Below, piece by piece: positions 18,769 to 26,949 of a stretch of DNA of 64,000 nucleotides (positions are counted from its first letter, which is position 1; every line of letters begins with the position of its first letter). The notes beneath the pieces were generated by a model. The model had not been told where the DNA came from. It did no database searches and saw nothing but the letters and a program-made list of their open reading frames with translations. Position numbers and translations under genes: made by a program. Origin of the DNA: Methylophaga sp. Its GTDB lineage: Bacteria; Pseudomonadota; Gammaproteobacteria; Nitrosococcales; Methylophagaceae. The DNA is taken from the NCBI GenBank assembly GCA_002706095.1, contig PAJP01000008.1:1-64000 (forward strand). The letters run 5' to 3'.

Positions 18769-20851
18769 AATAAAACCTGACTACTACCAAAGACTTGCTA
18801 TGATAGAATCTTCGGGTAATCCTAATGCTAAATCTAGCACCTCTTCAGCAACAGGACTATATCAATTTACTGAAAGTACTTGGAAAGGCTTGGTAAATCA
18901 ATTAGGTCTGAATTACAGTTTAGAAGACAGGACAGACCCTACTAAGTCTCGGAAAGTTGTAGAGGAGTTTACAAAAAGAAATAGGGATTATTTAAAAAAT
19001 TCTGTTGGGATAGATCCCAATAGTACTGAACTTTATTTAAGTCATTTTTTGGGTATGGGCGGAGGGTCTAGTTTAATGAAGAAATTACTAGAAAACCCTA
19101 ATGCGACTATAGATACTGTAGCTAGCCCAAACCAAATACAAGCTAATAAATCAATATTTTTAGATAAGAACGGAAATCCTAAAAACGTAAAAGATATATA
19201 TAATTGGGCAGCAAAAAAGTTTGGAGAAAAAAAGTTTGCGGACGTATATAAAGACGGACAAGTATATGATATAGACGAAAATAATAATGTAGTATCAGTC
19301 AATCCAAGTACAGCAACAGAAGCACAAAAAAAGACATCGGATGCAGTTAGGAAATCTATGTTGTCCCCTAAATCGGAAAGAATTATAAATGAGGTTAAAT
19401 TCCAACAAGCGTTTTACAAAAATTATAGCACTATTGACAATGTAAATAGTCAAGTACAGAAGCAACAAGAACAAGAAGAAAAAACCACAAACAAAACACA
19501 GCAGAAAGAAGAAACAGAAACTACTTCTCAACAACCGCAATTTAACCCATTTTCACAACAACAAACAGAACAACAAAAACAATATGTAGCACCTCAACAA
19601 GAGATAGATTATACATTGTTAGCACCAGAAGAGAATGAGTTTATGTCTCAGTTTTTAACACAGTTTCAAAAAGGCGGTGCTTATGAGATGCCTAAAGAGG
19701 CTGTGTATAAAGATACGGGTCTTCCATATAACTACGATTTCTTAGGAGAAAGTAACACACCTCAACAACAAGAAAACATTGTATCAGAAAGTACTTACGT
19801 TAAGAATCCTAAGAACTTTTTAGTAAGTGAGAAGCAAGAAGATAAAGATATTACTAAGATAATTGAAGGTGTAAAAAACAGAAAGGTAAATAAAAACAAA
19901 AATGTTAAAAATACAAGTGAAGGTACAATTAATAAGAGATTAGAAGAGGGTTTGTTATTAAAGTCAGGTACTAAAGGAGACAATGTAAAAACAATGCAAA
20001 GCACCCTAGTTGCACTAGGATTCTTAGATAAAGCAGATGGAGTGTTTGGTAAAAATACCAAAAAAGCGGTGGAAGATTTCCAAAAAGCAAATGGATTAAA
20101 AGTTGACGGTATAGCAGGGAAAAACACCATAAAGACAATTAACAGCTTAAATAGTAGAAAAGAGAATACTTATAATAATACAGTAATACCTCAAAAGTAT
20201 GCAGAGTCTACGGGGGTTGCTTTTCCGAAAATAATAGACGAAAGGTTAGGTGAAGATAGAAGAGGAATCGAAAATATACCGCAACCCGAAAGAACTTGGT
20301 TAGATAGTACTAAAGAGTTAGTACCTTTATCCGTAAGACAGTTTATATATGACACCTTCAGAGGGGAGGATACTATAACAGAATCAGATCTAAGTGAAGA
20401 TGAATACTCAAAGTTAATTGAGGGGGTTTACGATTCTTTAAAACAAGGGAAAAATAAAGTAGATTATGACACTTGGAGAAACGTCGGCTCAGGAGGTACA
20501 GATACAAGAGATGATGGAATGAATTTATATAATCCTGCATCTTCTTTACAAAAAACTTTAGGACAAGCTGCAATAAGAGTAGAAGATAATGGTGATATAT
20601 ACGTAATCGATACATATAATTTTAATGATGCAGGGGATAAAAAGAATAGGTATATAAACTCCCATACAGATAAAGATGGTCTTCTTAAACTAGATGAAGC
20701 TAAAGGTATTAGTAATAAGATGTATAGGATAGCAAGAAATTTTAAAACCTTAACAGGGAGATCAGAAGGAGGCAGCCCTAGTCGCATTTATGTCGGCAAC
20801 ATAAAGGACTACGAAGCGTCTTTAGAAAAAAGTAAAAACTTAAAAATATAA
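18752..20851 (+). CDS. Virion lysozyme/transglycosylase with peptidoglycan-binding domain
   Basis: A 699-residue protein starting with GTG, chosen because its first residues match the duplicated start copied onto the endonuclease. Residues about 10 to 155 are a lytic transglycosylase/goose-lysozyme-like domain, with the probable catalytic Glu19 in 'MIESSGNPNA' and then 'SSATGLYQFTESTW'. Residues about 180 to 310 are Gln/Glu-rich linker. Residues about 402 to 468 are a PG_binding_1 domain ('GDNVKTMQSTLVALGF', 'DGVFGKNTKKAVEDFQ'). The last 200 residues have unknown fold. It likely opens the peptidoglycan during infection. The segment at residues 311-326 ('YEMPKEAVYKDTGLPYN') recurs in the next virion protein. 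Confidence 0.85.
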   Translation: MRYKDKIKPDYYQRLAMIESSGNPNAKSSTSSATGLYQFTESTWKGLVNQLGLNYSLEDRTDPTKSRKVVEEFTKRNRDYLKNSVGIDPNSTELYLSHFLGMGGGSSLMKKLLENPNATIDTVASPNQIQANKSIFLDKNGNPKNVKDIYNWAAKKFGEKKFADVYKDGQVYDIDENNNVVSVNPSTATEAQKKTSDAVRKSMLSPKSERIINEVKFQQAFYKNYSTIDNVNSQVQKQQEQEEKTTNKTQQKEETETTSQQPQFNPFSQQQTEQQKQYVAPQQEIDYTLLAPEENEFMSQFLTQFQKGGAYEMPKEAVYKDTGLPYNYDFLGESNTPQQQENIVSESTYVKNPKNFLVSEKQEDKDITKIIEGVKNRKVNKNKNVKNTSEGTINKRLEEGLLLKSGTKGDNVKTMQSTLVALGFLDKADGVFGKNTKKAVEDFQKANGLKVDGIAGKNTIKTINSLNSRKENTYNNTVIPQKYAESTGVAFPKIIDERLGEDRRGIENIPQPERTWLDSTKELVPLSVRQFIYDTFRGEDTITESDLSEDEYSKLIEGVYDSLKQGKNKVDYDTWRNVGSGGTDTRDDGMNLYNPASSLQKTLGQAAIRVEDNGDIYVIDTYNFNDAGDKKNRYINSHTDKDGLLKLDEAKGISNKMYRIARNFKTLTGRSEGGSPSRIYVGNIKDYEASLEKSKNLKI
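18753..18778 (+). repeat. Right copy of the junction repeat around the GIY-YIG gene
   Basis: TGAGATACAAAGATAAAA, then TAAAACCT. It covers the end of the endonuclease gene and the start of the lysozyme gene (GTG at 18752). See the left copy at 17852. Confidence 0.8.
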
Positions 20852-20975
20852 AGAAGATAGTTATTGCAGGGTGTATTATTACAAATAACCAAATATTAAC
20901 TTCCTCATAACTAAGTCCAGATAGTCTAGATAAGTATTTTATAATACTTACACACTCATAGAATAAATCGTACAT
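20778..20975 (-). CDS. Small membrane protein encoded antisense between two virion genes
   Basis: A 65-residue reading frame on the - strand, from ATG at 20973-20975 to TAG at 20778. It starts with 'MYDLFYECVSIIKYLSRLSG', has the segment 'LSYEEVNIWLFVIIHP', and then a strongly hydrophobic stretch (ITIFFIFLSFYFF). The motif 'sGLSYEEvNI--F-I-HP' resembles small membrane proteins seen in Bacteroidota and their phages, to my knowledge of unknown function. A -7 promoter motif (TATATTTG on this strand) lies 25 bases upstream. The 164-base gap between the + strand genes is fully used by it, and its 3' end overlaps the lysozyme gene. A longer in-frame version would start inside the next gene and is less likely. 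Confidence 0.5.
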   Translation of the reverse strand: MYDLFYECVSIIKYLSRLSGLSYEEVNIWLFVIIHPAITIFFIFLSFYFFLKTLRSPLCCRHKCD

Positions 20976-20999
20976 AATAAATTGCTTTTTAAATCTAAG

Positions 21000-21007
21000 C
21001 AAATATA
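21000..21007 (-). promoter_or_regulatory. Candidate -7 promoter element of the antisense gene
   Basis: CAAATATA on the + strand reads TATATTTG on the - strand, a match to the Bacteroidota TAnnTTTG element. A good TTTG at the usual distance was not found, so this is a weaker promoter call than the others. Confidence 0.4.
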
Positions 21008-21015
21008 CAAATAAA

Positions 21016-23907
21016 ATGGCAAGAAAAAAATATTCACGCAAAAAATATAAAAATGGTGTAAACCTGAATGCAACAGGGTATACTAAAAACACACCTACAG
21101 CAGAGAACAACTACAATTTGATACCGTCAAATAATATAACGATGGATAACACTACAGGTGATCTTCTTGCTATGCCGTTAGATGAAAATGGTAACGTTAT
21201 TGGAATGGAGTTTATGAAGCAAGGTAAAGACTACAAATTTCCAAATGCAGAGTCTGTGTTAGAAGTACCTCAATATCAAACAGGAGTAGATTTTATGAAT
21301 ATGAATCCTTGGACAAACCTACAACAACCGCCAGAATATCAAGGATTACCATTAAGAGCTGGTGTCACAAAAGAGCAGGTTAATAGCAGGGTATCTAGCC
21401 CCTATACTATGCCTAATGAAGCAGTTTATAAAAATACAGGTATATCATATAACACAGGGGAAGTAGATCCAAACACAGTTTCGCAATGGGAATTAGACGA
21501 AGCAAATGCAACAGGAGACTGGTTAGATAAGAATATAGTTAGTCAAGATACAACAAAAGTAGATGATTTTATTAGTAAAAACTATGAAAACGAGATGGCT
21601 AACTATGACCCTAACCAAGGTATAAACAGGGATATCCAAAACCCGCCTAAAACCCAATTTTTCAATCCTTATGGGGGAGTAGACATACCAACCGCAGCAA
21701 ATGTATTAGGTCAATCTATTGAATCAGGGAATACTTTAGGCACAGTAGCAAGTTCTTTAAAACTGGTTACAGGGCTAGGAAGAAATATCTTAGGTGGTAT
21801 AGGACAAGAGAGACAAAATCAATATGGTATTCAGGATTATCAAGATGAGCAGAGAAGAGGTATGACACAAGCATCGTATCAAGACGGAGGTATGGCTCAC
21901 AATGATGTACAAAATATAAACACCTCAACAGGAATAGGTTTTGAACCAACAACAGTAAACAGACTATTTGAAAGAATACCAGAGGTTAGCCCATCAGAAG
22001 CAGAAGTAGTGAAGTTAGGAAAGTATGGAGATAAAAAATATTTTGACATTATGTCTAATAAAGACAACAAGGTAATACTTAACCCAACAGCAAATAACCC
22101 TCAAAGTTCTGAGAATATGAATTCGTACTTACCATACCTAAGAGACTTAAACCCAGGTATGGACATATCATTTAATTATAATGCAAGGGGGAATAGGATG
22201 CAAGAAGGAGGTACTAACCAATACCAAGGTGCAGGTTCTGAAACATTGCCTATTGAAAAAATAGCAACAGGGGAGTATTCAGGAGAAACACCAAACACAC
22301 CTAACTCAGAAATTGAAGGAGGAGAGTACAGAAAAAATCCTGATGGAGAAGTTACAGAAGTACTCGGAAAATCTCACGAGCAAGGAGGAGTACCTGCTGA
22401 TTTAGAACAAGGGACAAAGATACTTTCTGACCACACTAAACTAGGAGCGGATAAAGCTAAGATGTTCAGAGAAGATTTTGACTTAGATATAAAAGCAAAA
22501 GACACTTATGCAGATGTGTTAGACAACTTTAAAAAGAAATCAGGTTTAAATAAGATTTCAAAAGAAATTGAAGATTTAACTAAAAAAGTAGAAAAAGAAA
22601 CGGAGAAAGAAGATTCTGCTACAAAAGAAATAAACTTAGAATTTTTATCTGAAAAAATCAAAGAATTAGAAGAGAAAAGAAAACCATTATCTGCTGCTAA
22701 AGAACAACTATTTAATAAAGCTTTTGAACTACAAGAGGGATCTAAATCTAAAGAAGAACAAACAGAAGAGTTTAAAATGGGCGGTGTAATGGATTTAGCA
22801 AAACAATATGACATAGAACCTGAAAGAGCAAAAGAACTTATTAAGAAGTACCAAGCAGGAGGTTTTGTACAGCCAGGAAGAGGTCTACCAAATGTTCCAG
22901 AAGGTCAGTCAATAAACCCTCAAACAGGGTTAGCGGGTAATGTAGATAGTAATTTATATCAAATAGCACAACAAAGAAACCCTTGGTTTGATTTTACAAA
23001 CTTTAATCCTCAAAACCAACAGCAAGTATTAAACTACCAAAAAGAATTTAATAAACGTTCAGGAAGTGGTATTAAACTGCAAGAGGATGGCATATTTGGA
23101 GAACAAACTCAATCCGCAGTATTAGGTCAGCAAGCAATAGGTATAACAGGTTCAAAACAACAAGGAGATTTACCACAAAGAGCTCAAATAACTACATCAG
23201 GTACTTTAAACCGTCCCGCCACTATTACACCACAAGAGAGACAAGTTATTGCAGACAAGGTAGCAAAAGGAGAGCCGTTAACAGAGCAGGAGAAACAAAA
23301 AATGAACCTACTTGCTTTACCTGAACAAAACCCTGTTATGCCAGGAGCACTACAACCCGTATTAAAAACAGAAAGAAGGTATGGAAGAATAGATCCAACT
23401 ATGGTAGACCCCACGCAACAATTAGCTGAAATAGACAGAAGCGCACAAGCAGTACAATCAGCAGTTAATCAAGCACCTGATGCCTCTAGAAATGCAACTT
23501 TAGCTCAAATATCAGCTAACACTCAGCAAGCTTCAAATCAAGCAGTAGCGCAGGCTAACCAAACTAATGCTCAAAGACAACAACAAGCAGATGCCTTTAA
23601 CATCAGACAAGGTGATAGAGAGCAACAAGCCTCTGCACAAGATGCACTAAGTTACGAACAAAGAATGTTTGGGGCTATGGCGAATACAGAAGCTGATATC
23701 AGAGATTATTTAGAAACACTACAACGTCAGAATCTAGCTAACTATAATAAAGTCAATGAGTTGAATTATCTAAATCAATTATCTGATAATTTTCAATTTA
23801 CAGGAAGCGGTTTTGAGCAGGTAGGGGAGTTCGACCCAATAGAATATGCTAGAAGAGTCAGGTTAGCGCAATCAGGTATAATCCCTACAAAAACAACTAC
23901 TACGTAA
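21016..23907 (+). CDS. Putative virion cargo/ejection protein (963 aa)
   Basis: The N-terminus is very basic (RKKYSRKKYKNG). Residues about 400 to 505 match a conserved domain of Bacteroidota phage virion proteins ('NSEIEGGEYRKNPDGEV', 'GKSHEQGGVPADLEQGTKILSD'). Residues about 495 to 580 are coiled coil (Lys/Glu-rich heptads). Residues about 657 to 705 look like a peptidoglycan-binding module ('QEDGIFGEQTQSAV'). The C-terminus is Gln/Ala-rich and helical. Several short '[YFM]Q-GG' motifs occur (SYQDGG, MQEGG, KYQAGG). Size, order and composition fit the cargo proteins of crAss-like phages that are packed in the head or tail and ejected. No catalytic site is visible. Confidence 0.65.
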   Translation: MARKKYSRKKYKNGVNLNATGYTKNTPTAENNYNLIPSNNITMDNTTGDLLAMPLDENGNVIGMEFMKQGKDYKFPNAESVLEVPQYQTGVDFMNMNPWTNLQQPPEYQGLPLRAGVTKEQVNSRVSSPYTMPNEAVYKNTGISYNTGEVDPNTVSQWELDEANATGDWLDKNIVSQDTTKVDDFISKNYENEMANYDPNQGINRDIQNPPKTQFFNPYGGVDIPTAANVLGQSIESGNTLGTVASSLKLVTGLGRNILGGIGQERQNQYGIQDYQDEQRRGMTQASYQDGGMAHNDVQNINTSTGIGFEPTTVNRLFERIPEVSPSEAEVVKLGKYGDKKYFDIMSNKDNKVILNPTANNPQSSENMNSYLPYLRDLNPGMDISFNYNARGNRMQEGGTNQYQGAGSETLPIEKIATGEYSGETPNTPNSEIEGGEYRKNPDGEVTEVLGKSHEQGGVPADLEQGTKILSDHTKLGADKAKMFREDFDLDIKAKDTYADVLDNFKKKSGLNKISKEIEDLTKKVEKETEKEDSATKEINLEFLSEKIKELEEKRKPLSAAKEQLFNKAFELQEGSKSKEEQTEEFKMGGVMDLAKQYDIEPERAKELIKKYQAGGFVQPGRGLPNVPEGQSINPQTGLAGNVDSNLYQIAQQRNPWFDFTNFNPQNQQQVLNYQKEFNKRSGSGIKLQEDGIFGEQTQSAVLGQQAIGITGSKQQGDLPQRAQITTSGTLNRPATITPQERQVIADKVAKGEPLTEQEKQKMNLLALPEQNPVMPGALQPVLKTERRYGRIDPTMVDPTQQLAEIDRSAQAVQSAVNQAPDASRNATLAQISANTQQASNQAVAQANQTNAQRQQQADAFNIRQGDREQQASAQDALSYEQRMFGAMANTEADIRDYLETLQRQNLANYNKVNELNYLNQLSDNFQFTGSGFEQVGEFDPIEYARRVRLAQSGIIPTKTTTT

Positions 23908-23973
23908 TATAAAAAGATTTAAGGTTTTTGCTTATTCAGTAAAGATTTCATAGTTTTACAAAAAATTCAACAA

Positions 23974-26943
23974 TTGGCAAATTACACATCAAGAGTAGCT
24001 AGAAGACAACAATTGGCAAGCCCTATTAACACGGAGGCTATTGGTTTTGTGCTACAAAGTAAGGAAGCAGCTTGGGACAGAAATCAGGCAAAATTAGATA
24101 GTATACTTAATCAAGTAGGGTCTTTAGATTTACTACGGTCTGAGGACAAAGAGTACGTTCTAGGTAATGTTGAAAGAATGTTAGGGTCTATAAACAATGT
24201 AGGCTCTTTAGACTTATCTTCTGACCAAGTGGGAAGAGGTTTAGAAAATGCCGTATTAGACAGCATAGACGATTATACTATAAACCAAGTAGCAATAGCA
24301 AGACAGAAAAAAGCTTTTGATTCCACCATACTTCAAGCGCAAAAAGACGGTACATACAATCAAATGAATCATCAAGTAGCCTTAAAGAGAGCAGGCTACG
24401 ATTCTTATATGAAAGGAGATACAGACACTTTAGGTTCTCTACAGTATAACCCATACATAGATGTTAGTAAAACTTTGGATGAAGAGATACAAAAAAATCT
24501 AAAATTATTTGGTATTGAGAGAACTACTATGGAAGGAGGACAAGATGGATTTGTACATAAAAACACAAGAAACGTAGTATCAAGAGACAGAATTCAGAGA
24601 ATAATCCAAGGATCAATGACCGCTGAAATGCAAAATCAGTTAGGTATCGAAGCTGAATATTCTTACGGAGATGCTGCGCCAGAAGTACAACAAGATATAA
24701 CAACAAGATATTCTCAAAAAATAAGCAGTGATATAAGAAGTATTGATTCTGCAATAAGCGAACTAGAAAACGAAAAGAGCCAAAACACAGGCACACCTAA
24801 AGAAGCAGAATTACTCGATAACATAAACCTGTTAAAAGAACAAAAACAGTCTCTACAACAAAGACAGGAACAGGGTTTTGATTACAAAACAGCCTACACA
24901 AACTACTACAACGAAAACTTCCTAGAGTCTAAATATAGTAAATATGAAACTAATGAATTAATAGATACAGAGATAGATAAAAGCTTTTTAGAACTTCAAA
25001 AGGCACAAGCAGCAGCGCAGAAAAAAGCAACATCGCAACCAAACACAGCTTTCACAGATAGTGTAATAGATTTAGGAGTACAAACAGAAGACAGCTTACC
25101 AGATCAAGTAAGCCAACTAGAAACCACTTTTTCTCAATCTTATGATAATTTTAAGAGCCAAGTAGTAAGCGAAATACAAAGCGGTAATTTAGATTTTATA
25201 AACTTCTCTCAGTATAGCAGTTTATCACCTGAAGACCAAGATAAGCAAGTACAAAAAATATACGATATTATAAACCAAGGGCAGGATTTAAAAAACTCTT
25301 ATCCTAAAAGTTTAGTAGAAGCAGCACAATCTTATAAAAGTGCCAGAGAGAATTTTGACGCTACCATAAACCCTATGCAGGAGGCAGTAGCTAAAATGAC
25401 TCAAGGTATGTATGAGGGACTGCAAGAGGCGCATAAAAGAGGTGGCTTTAATCCAAATAATTTTAGACAAACAGAAGTTGCTCAAGCTATTAAAAATGGT
25501 GTAGACTTCAACAACATCAAATCTAATAAAAAACAGTTTACTAAGATACAGATAGGGCTTATAGACCAAATATTAAGAGAAGACTTACAAGGCAATGATG
25601 GCGTATTTGGTATTGAAGGACAAAACGAAAAAATGCTGAGATTAACTAGAGACAGGCTTCTAGCAACACTACCTAAATCTGAACAAGGAGAATATGTTAG
25701 TACAAAAGTAGTAGGACAATCTTCTTTTTCAAATTTCTTTGGTGGTATAGGAGACTTAGCAGCAAACACTCTTCAAGGCATAGCTAATTTTTTTAAAGGG
25801 GACATACCACAAGAACAAGTGGAGGAGCATTATAGAAGAGGGTCTGAAGCAGTAGATAGATTAAGAGAAACATATAAAGAAAGGTCTTACTTAAATACAG
25901 CTAAAGATATAATAGGGGATATAGGAACAGGGCAGCCCTTTCAATCGGGTTCAACAGAAGATAAATTTTTAAGAGACATAGACTCTAATATTTTTGAAAG
26001 AGATTTTTATGTAAAAAATGCACAAGGACAATTCGAGGGTAAGGGATTAGATGAATTTTTAAAAGAGACTGTTGGAGGGGCTATGACTACTGTAACCACA
26101 GAAGCAAAGAACAGAGTAAATAACCTTGAATCTAGACTAGGTGTTGTATTAAACACGAACCTAGTGGGAGCAGATTCTGCACCTATAAGAAACGCAGGAA
26201 AATCTTTAATAAATAAAGCAGTTGCAAAACAAAAAATAGATGTATCGGATATAAATGAAGACCTAGTTTATTTTAGCTATGATAAAAACACAGCAACAGC
26301 AACAGTCAATTTAGTAGAAAAAGATGGAGATAGAGTACCAGTACTTTTTAAACTTTCAGAATTAGACCCTCAAATTCAAAACAGCCTAGTTACTGAAATA
26401 GAAAATACAGCATATAATGCAATGAGTAACCCTGCTGCTCAATCACACAAATACCACTCCACTGTATTTGAATCTGAAAATGAGAAGTTACAAACTATAA
26501 ACAAGTTAATGCAGTCGGGTGACATAGATTATGATTTATATCAAGTATATAGAGACAATCTAGACGGCTTAGGTTATGATAAAGACGACATATTACTTGA
26601 AGCAAAAACAGCAAAAAGAGAAAGTGCAGAAGGACAAGCCTATCTTACTAATGAATACCCAAAAGCTATTGAGAATTTAATGAGTGGAAGATATAGATTT
26701 AAAGTAGAGTATAACCCTGTATATGGAAAAGGTTATTTTGCAGAGACTTTCTTAGAAGACTCTATGAATCCTCAAAATAGAATACCTCTTATGTCTCCTC
26801 AACCTATGGGAGAGCACGTAAAACCTACAGTAGCTAAATTAGATGCTTTTGCAAAACAAGCCTATGCTATGGGAGCTTTATTTGAAGGTTATCAAAAAAA
26901 TGATAAAGGGGCTTTAAAGATTTTCCAACAATTGAATAAATAA
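23974..26943 (+). CDS. Putative virion cargo/ejection protein (989 aa)
   Basis: A TTG start (23974) gives 'MANYTSRVARRQQLASPINTE', which looks like a natural N-terminus, and no ATG lies nearby in frame. The protein is largely helical and hydrophilic, with repeated short units 'GSLDLL' and 'GSLDLS' near residues 48 to 80, coiled-coil stretches near residues 250 to 310 and 335 to 350, and a short Gly/Phe-rich hydrophobic segment near 580 ('SFSNFFGGIGDLAANTLQG'). It follows the 963-residue protein after a 66-base gap and precedes the 2204-residue one by six bases. A virion cargo role is inferred from family and order; no enzyme motif is seen. Confidence 0.6.
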   Translation: MANYTSRVARRQQLASPINTEAIGFVLQSKEAAWDRNQAKLDSILNQVGSLDLLRSEDKEYVLGNVERMLGSINNVGSLDLSSDQVGRGLENAVLDSIDDYTINQVAIARQKKAFDSTILQAQKDGTYNQMNHQVALKRAGYDSYMKGDTDTLGSLQYNPYIDVSKTLDEEIQKNLKLFGIERTTMEGGQDGFVHKNTRNVVSRDRIQRIIQGSMTAEMQNQLGIEAEYSYGDAAPEVQQDITTRYSQKISSDIRSIDSAISELENEKSQNTGTPKEAELLDNINLLKEQKQSLQQRQEQGFDYKTAYTNYYNENFLESKYSKYETNELIDTEIDKSFLELQKAQAAAQKKATSQPNTAFTDSVIDLGVQTEDSLPDQVSQLETTFSQSYDNFKSQVVSEIQSGNLDFINFSQYSSLSPEDQDKQVQKIYDIINQGQDLKNSYPKSLVEAAQSYKSARENFDATINPMQEAVAKMTQGMYEGLQEAHKRGGFNPNNFRQTEVAQAIKNGVDFNNIKSNKKQFTKIQIGLIDQILREDLQGNDGVFGIEGQNEKMLRLTRDRLLATLPKSEQGEYVSTKVVGQSSFSNFFGGIGDLAANTLQGIANFFKGDIPQEQVEEHYRRGSEAVDRLRETYKERSYLNTAKDIIGDIGTGQPFQSGSTEDKFLRDIDSNIFERDFYVKNAQGQFEGKGLDEFLKETVGGAMTTVTTEAKNRVNNLESRLGVVLNTNLVGADSAPIRNAGKSLINKAVAKQKIDVSDINEDLVYFSYDKNTATATVNLVEKDGDRVPVLFKLSELDPQIQNSLVTEIENTAYNAMSNPAAQSHKYHSTVFESENEKLQTINKLMQSGDIDYDLYQVYRDNLDGLGYDKDDILLEAKTAKRESAEGQAYLTNEYPKAIENLMSGRYRFKVEYNPVYGKGYFAETFLEDSMNPQNRIPLMSPQPMGEHVKPTVAKLDAFAKQAYAMGALFEGYQKNDKGALKIFQQLNK

Positions 26944-26949
26944 AACCAA

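Noticed and set aside
20778-21110. Longer 110-residue version of the antisense membrane gene
   Set aside because: Its first 45 residues are the mirror of the next + strand gene; the promoter box and the natural protein start fit the ATG at 20975.
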